Below are positions 1 to 10,893 of a stretch of 64,000 bases of DNA, piece by piece (positions within the stretch are counted from its first letter, which is position 1; each line of letters begins with the position of its first letter). The notes under the pieces were generated by a model. It made no database searches. It saw only the letters and a list, made by a program, of their open reading frames with translations, and had not been told where the DNA came from. The stretch is from Ctenosaura bakeri (taxonomy: Eukaryota > Chordata > Lepidosauria > Squamata > Iguanidae): the NCBI GenBank assembly GCA_948474755.1, contig CAOLHI010001031.1, positions 1-64,000 on the forward strand, read 5' to 3'. The translations under genes and the position numbers were made by a program.

Positions 1-531
1 GAAGTTCTTCCTGAAGTTCAGGTGGAATCTCCTTTCCTGCAGCTTGAATCCATTGCTCCTTGTCCTAGTCTCTGGAGCAGCAGAAAACAAGCCCGCTCCC
101 TCCTCAACATGACATCCTTTCAAATATTTAAACATGGTTATCATGTCCCCACTTAACCTTCTCTTCTGCAGATTAAACATATCCAGCTCCCTAAGACCTC
201 ACAGGGCATGGCTTCCAGACCCTTCACCATTTTGATCGCCCTCCTTTGGACACGCTCCAGCTTGTCAATATCCTTCTTGAATTGAGCTGCCCAGAACGGG
301 ACACAGTATTCTAAATAAGGTCTAACCAATGCAGAATAGAGTGGTACCATTACCTCCCCCGATCTAGACAACATACTCCTATTGATACAACCAAGAATCG
401 CAATGGCTTTCTTGGCTGCCTCATTACACTGCTGACTCACATTCAGCTTGTGATCTACCAAGACTCCTAGAACCCTTTCACATGTACTGCTATCCAGCCA
501 CATAACTCTGTTCAGTTGTTCCCTCTACTTC
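1..531 (-). mobile_element. CR1-clade LINE fragment, 3' part of ORF2 (pol)
   Basis: The minus strand encodes the C-terminal end of a CR1-type LINE polymerase. An open stretch at 153-503 holds the family signatures LGVLVDHKLN, SQQCNEAAKKA, LYSALVRPYLEYC and LERVQRRA, which lie downstream of the reverse transcriptase domain in CR1 elements. Below 153 similarity continues in another frame (Leu/Arg-rich, then a segment resembling FSAAPETRTRSNG), so the copy is frameshifted. It runs off the window edge at its 3' side, so the 3' terminus is not visible. It is a 5'-truncated dead copy, as is usual for CR1. Its sequence resembles the piece at 7415-7862. Confidence 0.9.
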
Positions 532-1290
532 TGATGTTAAGGGTGTGAGCGCTGACCATTCACAGCATCACCCATATGTAGATGAGTGATTATTAGCAGG
601 CTTGGGGAACACTGGGCTTGCAGAAATATTTTTTTAAAAAAATGCTTTACAAAAATAAACCACAATGCCTAGAAGCCTGAACAGGAATACGCTGTGCTGC
701 TACACTTTTTTCAGTTCCCACCTGTTTCCAAGCAACACAATTTACACCAACTTCTAAAAAAAGATCTAAGAGACTTGAACTACCACCGAAAGAATCAGAA
801 ACACTTCCACAAATATATTATTTTTAAAATTGTGGAATAAATAAACATCACATTTTTAATCTTCAACCAACTTTTTAGTTTTGTATAGGTATGCTGGCAA
901 CTGTTTGTGTGGTATATTAATTTAATGGTGTCCGAGCTTTTTGATGAGTTTTCAAAAGTACGACTCTTCGTTGTTTAAATCAGAAATGAGGAAATGTGGG
1001 CTGCATGCACCCTTGGGGCCATTTTTCTTGGCCCCCAAACACTCCTAAAAATATGGGAGGTAATTTAGCATTTTTGACCCCTGGGAAGTATTAGCCTGAG
1101 CTATTTTTTTTCCAAAAAGAACTGACCCAGAAGTTTACCATGACAAACTGCTACCTGTAATCTCTGAAGGGGGGATTCATATATGATTTAGGACAAATAG
1201 TTCAGAACAGATTTTCTGGGGGTGCTCCCCCAGGTTTAAAGGTGTGTTTCCCAGATTTAAACCAAGAGTGAGAATTATGCAACTCACCAG
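532..1290. other. No gene seen; AT-rich non-coding DNA
   Basis: No open reading frame with recognisable content, no RNA gene and no clear repeat boundary was found. The stretch has homopolymer runs and looks like ordinary intronic or intergenic sequence. Confidence 0.6.
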
Positions 1291-1299
1291 GTTTTTTTT

Positions 1300-2005
1300 C
1301 TTAAAATATTAGTGTACTTACCCAGCATTGCCTGGGATTTTATTTTCTTATAGGTAATACTTGTTAGAAATATCTTAGGAATTACCTTATCTGTCATCTT
1401 GAGAATAGATGTTGTTGAAATACACAGATTTGAGATTCTGTGTCTGTAATTCCTCAAACTGCCTTGTCCAGTATCTGTAACTTTTCCCCATATTTGTTGC
1501 CTGGGATTTTATTTTCCTCTTAAGAACTCATCAAACTATCTTCTCCAGTATCTGTAATTTTTCTCGATGTTTCCCAATGCAGTTTATATTCAGAGTTATT
1601 TACATACACAGTTTGGGGTCCTGTGGAAGTATACTGTCCTCTCCCTTGCTGCTAGGCCTCATGTCTATAGCAACTGACCTATTCCAGTACCTGCAATTTT
1701 TCCCCATATTCCCTAATCCAATCTGTATTCAGAGTTGTTAACATACAGAGGTTGGGTTCCTGAGGGAATACACTGTCTTCCTCCTTGCTTTAGGCCTCAT
1801 CTCCATAGCAACTGGCCTGAGGCCCAAGAGCTCTCCAGCTGAGTATTCTAAAGGCCCCTCCTGGAACAGCCAACCTCAGGATTCCACAGAAGCTTCATAA
1901 CCAGCCAATCACATGAGGTCTTTTTCCCCTCACACAGTCAATTTTATGAGGTATTAGCCTGCCTAACACAGATAAACAGACAAACTCACAAGCTTTGACT
2001 TTTAT
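1300..2005. repeat. Diverged repeat with an internal ~140-bp tandem duplication
   Basis: Two adjacent copies of a unit of about 140 bp start at 1543 and 1683. Each begins with TCCAGTAYCTGYAATTTTTC, then has a segment like ATTCAGAGTTRTT, a CTGTCYTC block, and ends with TAGGCCTCATSTCYATAGCAACTG. A third partial start lies at 1467. The block begins near 1318 with an imperfect hairpin (CCCAGCATTGCCTGGG) and ends near 2005 with TTTTATACAGTAGACT. It could be a non-autonomous transposon with internal duplication or a short minisatellite. The family was not identified. Confidence 0.6.
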
Positions 2006-2524
2006 ACAGTAGACTAAAACATTTATATCACACTCTCTATCATTTAAGAAAAATCTGATTAATTAAATAATTTAAAACGCTAAGAAATAATTTAAAACAG
2101 GTTAAGCAATTTAAAAAATTATAACAATTAAAAAAACACTTATCTATACAGATTTTGTTGGACTGAAATTACCAGCCGCCTTAGCCAATATAAAGCAATG
2201 GTGAAGAATGCCAGATGTTGCAATTTGACAAATGGAGGGTCTCATATCTGCCACCACTGGATTAAATTAACCTGGCTACTTGGATATTAGGAAAAATTTC
2301 ACCCCTTCCATAATAGTGAAAAACAAACCCTTTTCTCATAAAGGTCTCTGCTATTTGTCCAACAAGCCTCTGCTCAAAATTAGTCTCCTAGTTTTACATA
2401 CAAAAAAACAAAAACACAAAGGCAGGATTATCGATCAAAAAAGCACAACACCCTCTTGCATAAAAATATCTCTCAGTGATGAAAATGCACAAAAACTCTT
2501 GCCATCTCACTCAGAGGGAGGAAA
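2006..2524. other. No gene seen; AT-rich non-coding DNA
   Basis: Low-complexity AT-rich sequence. The 84-codon open stretch from 2280 has no recognisable domain and its composition is that of non-coding DNA. Confidence 0.55.
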
Positions 2525-2700
2525 TTTTAATTAATTAATTAAGTAAGTAAGTAAGTAATTAAACTTATATGCTGCCTTTGTTCTTGAGTGGGACCCAAAG
2601 TGGCTTCCACAAAGTTAAAAATGTTAATGAAACATTTAATGAAACATTTAAAACAATTAAAAACATTTAAAAACCTACAATTTTTTTTAAAATACCTTGA
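2525..2700 (-). mobile_element. L2-like LINE or SINE 3' tail with AATT/AAGT microsatellite
   Basis: Read on the minus strand, this stretch contains TTTGTGGAAGCCACTTTGGG followed by a GTCCCACTCAAG-like segment, then a simple-repeat tail (plus-strand TTAATTAATTAA and AAGTAAGTAAGT at 2527-2560). The same order is seen on the plus strand at 23040-23097 behind an L2-type polymerase fragment. It is therefore a 3'-end fragment of the same L2-like family, or of a SINE sharing its tail. Confidence 0.65.
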
Positions 2701-3128
2701 TAATTAAAAGCCCAAAGCAGAATAAGGAGTGGGCCAGCCTAGCTTCTTGTACATTGAAGATTTATACCGGTATCCCTGACATAGGTATTAAATAAGATCA
2801 TAGCCAGTGACTTAGCCATCACTTATAAAAATGAATCCAATAACTTCTTGTGACTTTAATAAAAATTATATCTTAAACCAGTGGGCAGTTTCCATGTTCA
2901 GAGATGGCATAGCTCTGACTATCAGATGGTGAAGAATACAAAGAATGGATACTGTCAACATGGACCAATGCTCCACGGCATCCAATTCTCACTATAAGAA
3001 TCCAAAGCAGTGGCCTAAATCTACTTTGCTTGAGCAAATCTCATAATTTGGAACATGTAACAGAAGCCCATCAAACACTCTAAAATCAAGATGTTGGCCA
3101 ATTGCCTTCCCTATCATACTTGGTGTGT
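2701..3128. other. No gene seen
   Basis: Non-coding sequence without a recognisable repeat boundary or open frame. Confidence 0.5.
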
Positions 3129-3336
3129 CTTAGGCCATTTCCGCCCTATATTGTTATAGTGCTATTATTCCACTTTCAACATCCTGTGGAATTCTGGAGT
3201 TTGTAGTTTACTGAAACCAAAGAGTCTCTGGCCGAGAATTCTAAAGGCCTCTCCCTAAACTGTAAACCCCAGGATTCTACAGGATGTTGAAAGTGGAATA
3301 ATAACACTATAACAGTACAGTTAGGAAATGGTCTTA
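3129..3336. mobile_element. Foldback MITE with long terminal inverted repeats
   Basis: The left arm (GGCCATTTCCGCC..., then TATTATTCCACTTTCAACAT) is repeated in inverted form in the right arm (ATGTTGAAAGTGGAATAATA ... GGAAATGG). The arms are about 75-80 bp with few mismatches and a short centre. The flanks read TCTTA on both sides, compatible with a 3- to 5-bp target-site duplication (TTA would suit a Harbinger-type element). The centre holds CAGGATTCTACAGGATG, a motif common in reptile MITEs. No coding capacity. Confidence 0.75.
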
Positions 3337-4755
3337 ATCATACTAGGCTGATTAGTTTATTCATAACAAGAACAAAGGTTCAACTAGTCACAGAGACACA
3401 GTTAATATATTTTGAAAGCCACCAACCTTTGTATCACTAACCTCTTCCTCTTCCCCTTTTATAAATCAGGTTTAGGATGGAACCTTGTTAGATGATCAAG
3501 TAACATTTTTTTAAAAAGAGGAAGAACAGACAGACATAAGTGTGATTGTTACCACTATTAAGAGCAGACCTAATGAATCAGATGATTACCGGTAGTAGTA
3601 GGACATCACTTACAAAAATCACACTTCTTCAAAAGGTCAACCGTTGCTGAGACTAACAATTGGACAGACTGAGTACTGTAAAAAAATTCATATGCTGAGA
3701 TCTTCTAGCCCAGTTCTATACAATTTTACTTTTGTATCAGCTCCTCTTGGACATGCTTTCAAGTAAGTATGTATGCATGTACAGGATCACAGTTTTCCAT
3801 TTACAAACCACACTTAACTGAAGTTCAAGGAACAAACACTACATTACAATTTAAATCCCAAGAATACTAAATTAAGGACTGTAATCTATAACTGCATAGC
3901 TACTTTGATTTTAAGAAGGTATGAATTATGGGAAATTCAACCTTTATTTTTTGCAATGAAAAACAGGTCCCTTTTGTGAAAACACAAAATTATATGGCTC
4001 ATATTAATCAGGAAACATTTGAAAAGCTTTACAGAAGTTAATGTATTTTTATTATGTTGATGCTTGAGTCTTCATATCTAAGGGATCAGACATGTGATAG
4101 AAAAGTAATGAGACCACATTGAGAAAGAATGAGATAGTCAACAGGAAAAATCAACCTCATTTATAATAATATTCCTCTGATCAGCAGGTGCATAACTCTT
4201 CCAGCTATGGTCATTAGCTGCATTCATTTCACACTTAATGTCTACATTTGCAAAACATTTCAAAGCAAAATTACTTTTCAGTTCAATTTTCAGTTCAATT
4301 TTCAATTCTATTCCATAGCTTCAACTCTGTCTATTTTCCTCATGATAGCAAATGCAGCAAGAACAAGACTTAAAATGGCAGAAACTACCCAGGAGTAAAA
4401 ATGCTCATTGACTCAGATTACCTATTTATTTTGTTCTTGTATATACGACAATATATAGGAATTTGTTAATGTTCACTTCAAAGCTAAAAATGAGCTCAGA
4501 CTAAAAAAAGCAGCATGATTAGACTACAGATTATTAGTTTATTTGGCTTCTCAATTCTTACAAATTGTTATAAATTTGTTCTTATCCCTCTATTATGGAA
4601 TATTCACAAATGTACATTAACCATAATGCAAATAATTATCATATTTTGGTAGTGCTACTGAATACCAAGAGAAGACATCAAAAGCCTGTTGGAAGACATT
4701 TTTGCATTTGAGTAAACAGAGTCAAAGTGAAAGTTTTTTAAGTTTTTCAAAAGAG
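3337..4755. other. No gene seen; intronic or intergenic DNA
   Basis: AT-rich sequence. A short triple repetition of TTCAGTTCAATT lies at 4277-4308. The 63-codon open stretch from 4207 encodes only that low-complexity repeat and is not treated as a gene. Confidence 0.55.
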
Positions 4756-5000
4756 CTTTCCCACTTGGCTCTCCCACTTGGGAGCACACCCCCCCACACA
4801 CACAGGTAGGAGCAAGGAGAAAGGCAAGCAGGGAAGTTATTTCCCTGCTTGGCTCTCTCCTGTGACCCTCCCCGCTCACGTGATCAGGCTTCTGCGGGTG
4901 GGGGCGAGAAAACCAAGTGCGGAAGCCCTTCCCCTGCTTGGCTCTCTCCTGCGCCTTGATGGCGTGGGTGGGGCAACCACAGTTATTTAAGGTTTGTTTG
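4756..5000. repeat. GC-rich block with internal CCCTGCTTGGCTCTCTCCTG duplication
   Basis: This block is clearly richer in G+C than its surroundings. It contains CCCTGCTTGGCTCTCTCCTG twice (4842-4861 and 4932-4951), about 90 bp apart, plus a related CACTTGGCTCTCCCACTTGG near 4761. It may be a non-autonomous transposon fragment or a minisatellite-like duplication. The frames open across it on both strands are composition artefacts without recognisable domains. Confidence 0.45.
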
Positions 5001-5702
5001 TTTTCCACTTTTGTGGGGGTTCTGTTTCCCTTTCCTCTGCAAAAGTGAAGGGCCTAATGTATATTGGAACTGCTTTGCCTGCCAGCATGCATGTTTAACT
5101 CCTCCTCCACTATCTGCTTTATTAGCTCCCTATTAGAGGAGGAAGCCCCTCCCTGATTGGGAATAAATTATTGTGGAGCCACAGGTCTAGTCTCTCTGAG
5201 ATCAACTGATGACATATGCCGATTGCATAACATGAAAGCATTTAAAAACACTGTGAAATCATCCTGGGTCAAGGCAGTGGCAAACACAGGTAGAGAAGAA
5301 CTCGCTGTCTGAGATTACATATTGCACCTGCTGGATCTTCCCCCTCTCTTCTCTTATAATTGGCTGACTCCTGAGAGAGCTTAGATTGGCCAGAGCTCCT
5401 TCCCTGAGTAGCCCTGCCATTCAGCTCTGAATGCCTCTTTTCAATATGGCGACTGGAAGTAAGCGGAACAGCTGAACTTGCCTCTTTGCCCTTAACACTG
5501 TGTGCTGACTTCAACCGCAAACCTGGTAATTTCCCCTTCTTCTTCTTCTTTTTTTTTAACCTTGTCTTTTTTAGAACTTTTAGACTCTTTATTTTTTTGC
5601 CTTTCCCGGTGTGTTACCTGCACTGTAGTGATGGTATGGGGATCTCCCCTCTGAATTGCTCTCACTGGAAGCCATAAAATTTTTTCTTAGTACAGTACTC
5701 AC
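5001..5702. other. No gene seen
   Basis: Mixed-composition sequence with a pyrimidine-rich run (5535-5575) and no supported gene. Confidence 0.5.
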
Positions 5703-5927
5703 ATTGAAAAACTGATCAACTGTCCGCCTGTCCAGGCTGACTTGATCAGAGACGGCTTCCTGGTCCAGCTTCCCACGTTCTTTCTCTGGCATATCTGCCA
5801 AGAATTGATTGACACTGGCCTCAGTATTTTCTTTTCTCTGTTTCTTTGATTGAAATGGAAGTTCTTCACGACCAGATGCTTCCTGATCAATCTTTCTCTT
5901 TTACGACTCATCTGATGATCCCTCCAT
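5703..5927 (-). pseudogene. Exon-like coding fragment of unknown identity with an early in-frame stop
   Basis: On the minus strand an ATG at 5925-5927 opens MEGSSDES, then meets TAA (5901-5903), then stays open for about 65 codons of charged, protein-like sequence (for example KRKIDQEASGREELPF, ADMPEKERGKLDQEA, LDRRTVDQFF). It ends at a good splice-donor match (AAT|GTGAGT, exon edge 5703). The KRK and KKQRK clusters resemble nuclear localisation signals. I do not recognise the protein. It could be the first exon of a decayed DNA-transposon gene or a host pseudogene; the internal stop argues against a working exon. Confidence 0.35.
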
Positions 5928-7414
5928 TGTAATTCTCCCAACTGCTTCGTCAAACAAACTACACTAATTCAATTAACTAAACAACTAAGCAACCAAACTC
6001 AGAGAAGAAAAAATCTCACCAAGCTGACAAGGCAGGAGAATAAAAACTGAGGAGAGGAACTGGGTTTCAGTGGTTACAATGGAATAGAACGTTCTTCTGC
6101 CTCGTTCAGCTGTTGTGAGAGATTAACCCATCATGTAGTGGATTGCTATGACAGCCTTCTTGAGAATAGAACCGCCCTTTCTTCGTGCATTCCTATTACC
6201 TTGTCTCACTGTACCCTTAAAAGTCTCCACTGCAGAAACACTTCACTTCAGAAAATAATTTTTTAAGAAGAAGAGTAAAAAAAAATCTAGTATGTGACAG
6301 TAGCTATGCATTAACTTAACCACATCACCTTTTTTTGTCCACCCAGCATATCTGACAGTGCTATTGTTTTCCATCACATCATCAGCAAACCACCGTGTGA
6401 AAAATGCAATTACATTCACACAGTTGAGCTAGTATTTCCAATCAATCCTGTTCTTATAGGAGGTGATGGGTTCATACAGCAGTTCTGGCTCACAAGCAGA
6501 GTCTTCAACATTCATAGTGTGATCCACATGTAAAGGTGTTCTGTTTGCTTCCATGAGTGTGAGTGAGATTCATGCACTTTAATCTGGAACCTCAATCAAT
6601 CAATAATGCACTTTATACACACACATGGGGTGGGAGAGGGAGGGAGGTTGTGCAGGCATCCTGGAATCACCAGGGCAAAATTGTGAACAAAACTCTTCAA
6701 AGTCCAGCAGAAGCACTAGACTTTTCGCTATCCTGGAATCTTGAAAATATTTTGAGTCATATAAAACTCTTGTTTTAAAACTTAGAGGTAAGTCATTTCA
6801 ATGCATATTTCACTAAGTTTAAAACTATTTACTGAATTCAATTTTATGGAATGTTTTGTTTAGCCAAGCTTTAGAGATCTGTGCCAAATGATTTAGGAAC
6901 CTGCAATTCTACAAAACAGCTTTTAATTTGTTCAGGATAGACAAGATCCTATAATGAGTATAAATGTGCACAATGTTCAACTAATGAAGCTCTTCCAGAA
7001 GCAGCTTATTTATAACCAAGAATATGGCTATTTATGCTACTAATTAATTCTGCTGGCTTCTCCTCTTTAGTTTATTGGCAGCTATCCATTCCATTTTATT
7101 CTTTTTTTCTATAAGGTTACCAGCTGCACAAGGACAATCTCTACCTTCAAGATGGTTAAGATTGAGACTGGCACCAAGTTTAATTGGTAGTTATATTCTC
7201 CCGTGATAGTTTAAGCAATGAGATACTCTACTCCACTATTTTTTACAAAGGATTTCAAGAAGACACACTAAAGGTATTCTTAAGATCAACTTGAAGCTGT
7301 TAATTCAAAAATACAGATTTTATTTAACAGCAGTGTTAGTAAGGATATACTCAGTGAAAACCATAAAAGTACTATATACCAGGAAAGTTCTATACAATAC
7401 TCCTTATTTCTCAG
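5928..7414. other. No gene seen; intronic or intergenic DNA
   Basis: AT-rich sequence with no recognisable domain or RNA gene. The open stretches at 6563 and 7291 have no family signature; the second runs into the antisense of the CR1 copy next door. Confidence 0.55.
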
Positions 7415-7862
7415 CACAGAATTATAGAGTTGGAAGAGACCACAGGGGTCATCCACCCCAACCCCCTGCCATGCAGGAACCCATATCAGAGCACTCCCAA
7501 CAGATGGCCATCCAGCCTCTGCTTAAAAACCTCCAAAGAAGGAGACTCCACCACACTCCAAGGCAGCAGATTCCACTGCTAAACAGCTCTGACCATCAAG
7601 AAGTTCTTCCTGAGGTTCTGGTGGAATCTCTTTTCCTGTAGTTTCAATCCATTGCTCCTTGTCCTAGTCTCTGCAGCAGCGGAAAATAACCCCTCTCTCT
7701 CCTCAACATGACATCTCTTCAAATATTTAAACTTGGCTACCATGTCCCCTCTTAACCTTCTCTTCTGCAGACTAAACATCCCCAGCTCCCTAAGCCACTC
7801 CTCATAGGGCATGGCTTCCAGACCCTTCACCAGTTTGGTCACCCTCCTCTGCATTTCAAATG
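7415..7862 (-). mobile_element. CR1-clade LINE, 3' end of ORF2 plus 3' UTR
   Basis: A minus-strand frame at 7579-7860 encodes the extreme C-terminus of CR1 polymerase (RVTKLVKGLEAMPYEEWLREL, FSLQKRRLRGDMVAKFKYLK, FSAAAETRTRSNGLKLQEKR). It is followed by the 3' untranslated region, which ends near 7415; on the plus strand that end reads CACAGAATTATAGAGTTGG, typical of the short CR1 3' end. The 5' truncation point is near 7862. It overlaps in content with the fragment at 1-531 but is a separate insertion. Confidence 0.9.
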
Positions 7863-9220
7863 CCATACTAGATGTTATGTAGGCCAAAATCAATGAAAAT
7901 AAAAAAAACAAACGCTATTCTGAAAGACAGACACAAAGAATACATCAGAAGCAGAACTGCAAAAACAACTTCACCTGTCAAATAGAAAGTGAGAGTGCAG
8001 CTAAGATTACTTACTTAAAATGAAATCCAGGTGTGTCCTCCCACCAACAGAATGGGCACTACTGAGGAAACAGATTCCCCCCTATCTTGCAGACTCTTGT
8101 GCAACTCTAAAATCTGCTATAAAACACTGAGGTTCCTTCTAGAGTAAATTTGGAGGGACATGGAGAAATAGAAGGGACATGAGGAAATTCTGTTGTGTAA
8201 GCAGCTATTCATTTGTTCAGCACTGGGTGCCATCCCTAGTTTATTGTTCATATTTATGAGTGTCAAAAAGCACCTTCCTTTGGGGGGGGGCTATTTTCAA
8301 TACATTTTGAACACATTTCTGAGCCCCCCACCCCAGAAATACTGATTAGAACCTTTTGTTCCAGCAGCTGATACTTCTTCATGGGTCATCTTTCCTTCAC
8401 TGGCCTCACCATCTTTGGCCGAACTGGCATTTCATTTTGTCGCAATACGACATTTACAGAGCTGTCACAAACAGCAGGTGGTTCACCCTATCCAAAGGCA
8501 CTTAGGAGAAATTATACAATGCATGGTGCCAAGGAGTCAGAGACAAAAAAAAGAAGAATGCTGCTCAGCAGCAGACAGGAGAACAAAAGGATGCAAACCT
8601 AAATAGAAACATACAAGTTTCTGTAAGGTTACTAGTTTCCAACAACTAATTCAGCTGTACTGAAAATGCTAATTTTGAAACAAACATCGAAATCAGTAAA
8701 CTCTGCATAAACTTAATACAAAGAATTGCTTGAAAATATAAGCTCACCAGGACAGCTTTAGCATGGAGCCCATAACCTGTGCTAACTTGTTTTATCAAAA
8801 CATCATACTGTTTTTCTAAAAATAGTAGTTACGGATGTCTGCCACTTTTCCACAGATTAGGGACAGGAGCATTATCAAAAATCAGAATTCAATGAAATGA
8901 GGAACCCAGTCTTTTTATTATTGTAAATGTATTTTTGGCTGATGTAAAATGCCAAGAAACACTTTGTGTGTGGTCACAGAAGCACGTGGAAGCATGATGA
9001 AATATGTTGAACAAGGAGATCACATGTCAAATGTATGGTTTCTGATTATAATTGAAAAGGGTCAAAAGAGAAGATCACTGAAAGGTGATCACAGTAAAGC
9101 TAATGATCTAATTAAATCTACTTTAAAATACAGATATCTTACAACAAATGCTGTCATTCAAAAATTATTCCCAGATTCATAATACAAATAGAAAGAGAAG
9201 ACAAAAATGAGAAACAGAAG
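7863..9220. other. No firm gene; one protein-like stretch near 8341-8418
   Basis: Non-coding, with G and C runs at 8282-8335. On the minus strand a short open stretch (8341-8418) reads like coding sequence (AKDGEASEGKMTHEEVSAAG), but it has no convincing splice acceptor or donor and is flanked by stops. The 77-codon plus frame at 8949 is unrecognised. Confidence 0.45.
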
Positions 9221-9265
9221 GACAGGTTGCCAACCTGTAACTGGAGTTCTTTGAGTGGTCATCTG

Positions 9266-9420
9266 TGACTCACATAAATGGGATAGTCTGCACCTGCGCA
9301 GTACTGACTACAGAAAATTCTAGAGCTTTAGGCCTAGAATTTTGGCAGGAACTCCGCCCCTTCCCCAGAGAGCATATAAGGGCCTTGGTGCGCTCGCCAT
9401 TAGTTCCTTAACTGCTGCAA
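9266..9420. repeat. Left inverted terminal repeat of DIRS-A
   Basis: The segment CACCTGCGCAGTACTGACTA ... ACTCCGCCCCTTCCCCAGAG ... ATAAGGGCCTTGG is found inverted at 15226-15383 with scattered mismatches. It contains CATATAAG at 9373-9380. The outermost bases (9221-9265) are not part of this repeat but reappear inverted in the internal complementary region. Confidence 0.9.
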
Positions 9421-9472
9421 CATGTCTAGCAGCAGGAACATGGCATAGCAGCTGAGTGGAGGCTGGGCAGGA

Positions 9473-9569
9473 TTGTGTGAGTCACAGATGACCACCCGAA
9501 GAACTCCAGTTACAGGTAGGCAACCTGTCCTTCTTCTTCGTGGTCTCTGTGACTCCCACAAGTGGGAGA
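9473..9569. repeat. Internal complementary region of DIRS-A
   Basis: The first part (9473-9533) is the reverse complement of the left outer end (9221-9280). The second part (9530-9569, CTTCTTCTTCGTGGTCTCTG...) is the reverse complement of the right outer end (about 15360-15399). This composite is the hallmark of DIRS1-like elements, where it is thought to template restoration of both ends in a circular intermediate. Confidence 0.88.
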
Positions 9570-9689
9570 CTAGCAAGCTAAATTTAGGAGGAGGGAATGC
9601 CATGTGATGCTGCCAAGGGCACCACCCAAGGAGACCCACGATAAGTAACAGGCATTACATAGTATTGATACAGGTACAATATAAAATGA

Positions 9690-10893
9690 ACCACCAGAAA
9701 CCAGAGTAAATGATTATATGACTAATATTTAACGTGAACAGGCCATGGATTGGATGAGCATTACCGTGGTTCAAATGGCAGAAAACAAAACAGCTCTCCT
9801 GAAGGCTGTTATCATTGGATGACCGTTGATCAACCCTGTAGTGGGATACAAAAGTCATAGGCTGAGACCATGTGGCTGCCTTACAAATGTCATGTAATGG
9901 AATACCTCTGAGGAAGGCTGTAGAAGCTCTAGTGGCTCTGCTGGCATGACTCCTGATCTGGGGAGGAGGGTCTGTCTGTGTTAGTTCATAGGCCAATCTG
10001 ATGGTGGATACTGCCCATTTTGACAGTCTCTGGGATGAGACCGGCAGTCCTTTCCTCTCGGAAGAGTAACAAAGAAACAGTTTCTGAGATTGGAAATTTC
10101 TGCAGTGCTCTGGACATAGAAAGCCAGAGCCCTGCGAACATCCAAAGCATGTAAGGCCCATTCCAAATCTGAGCCTGGATTTTGAAAGAATGTTGGAAGA
10201 ATAATGTCCTGATTAAGATGAAAAGCCGATAACCACCTTCGGGAGAAAAGTGATGTCAGGTGGAAGGACAACTTTGGTTTGCTGGAAACGAAGGTAAGGC
10301 TTGTCAACCCTGCATGCACACAGTTCACTCACCCTTCGTGTGGACGAAACAGTGACAAGGAAGGCGGTCTTCCAAGACAACAGGCGGAGATTGCACGTAG
10401 GCTCAAAGGGTCATTTTGAGAGCTGAGAAAGAACAAGGGGCAAATTCCAATCAGGGATTGAGAGCATTACCGGGGGGTGTAGATGCTTGTAACCCTTGAG
10501 GTAAGTGCAGACTAAAGGGTCCTTGAAGCATGAGGGTCTCCCTTGGCGTTGGAGATGTGACAATACCGCTGAGAGGTAACATTTTATCAAAGAGAGGGAA
10601 AGACCCTGTTCTGCCAGCAAGGAGAGGAACTCCAGAAGATGGAGGGTATCAAAGTGTTCAGCATCGATCTAATGTAGGCACAAGAATTCCTTGAATCTTG
10701 AAAATTTATAGGAGTTGGCACACACCATCGAGGATTTGTGTGCTGCCTCAATGATCTGATGAACAGCTGGAGGAAGAGAAGCTATCGGAGTAAATTCTAC
10801 ATTGTCAGTTTGAGGGTGGTGGTGTTTGGGTGACGTACAGTACCGTCGTTCAGGGTCAAGAGGTCCAGTTTGAATGGAAGCCTCTGACACCAA
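9690..10893 (-). pseudogene. DIRS-A tyrosine recombinase, frameshifted
   Basis: The YR of this element, which in DIRS integrates the circular cDNA. Pieces in different minus frames give, in order: the N-terminal SAM-like region (SYKFSRFKEFLC, about 10700; LSLSLIKCYLSAVLSHL, about 10580), the catalytic-arginine box (SSTRRVSEL, about 10335), the HxxR box (SHASRATRAS, about 9930) and the terminal WSQPMTFVSHYRVD with the candidate nucleophile Tyr (about 9840). Catalytic residues R, H, R, W and Y are thus still readable, but the frame is broken several times (10161/10328, 10411 and 10669 boundaries). No intact protein is possible. Confidence 0.85.
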
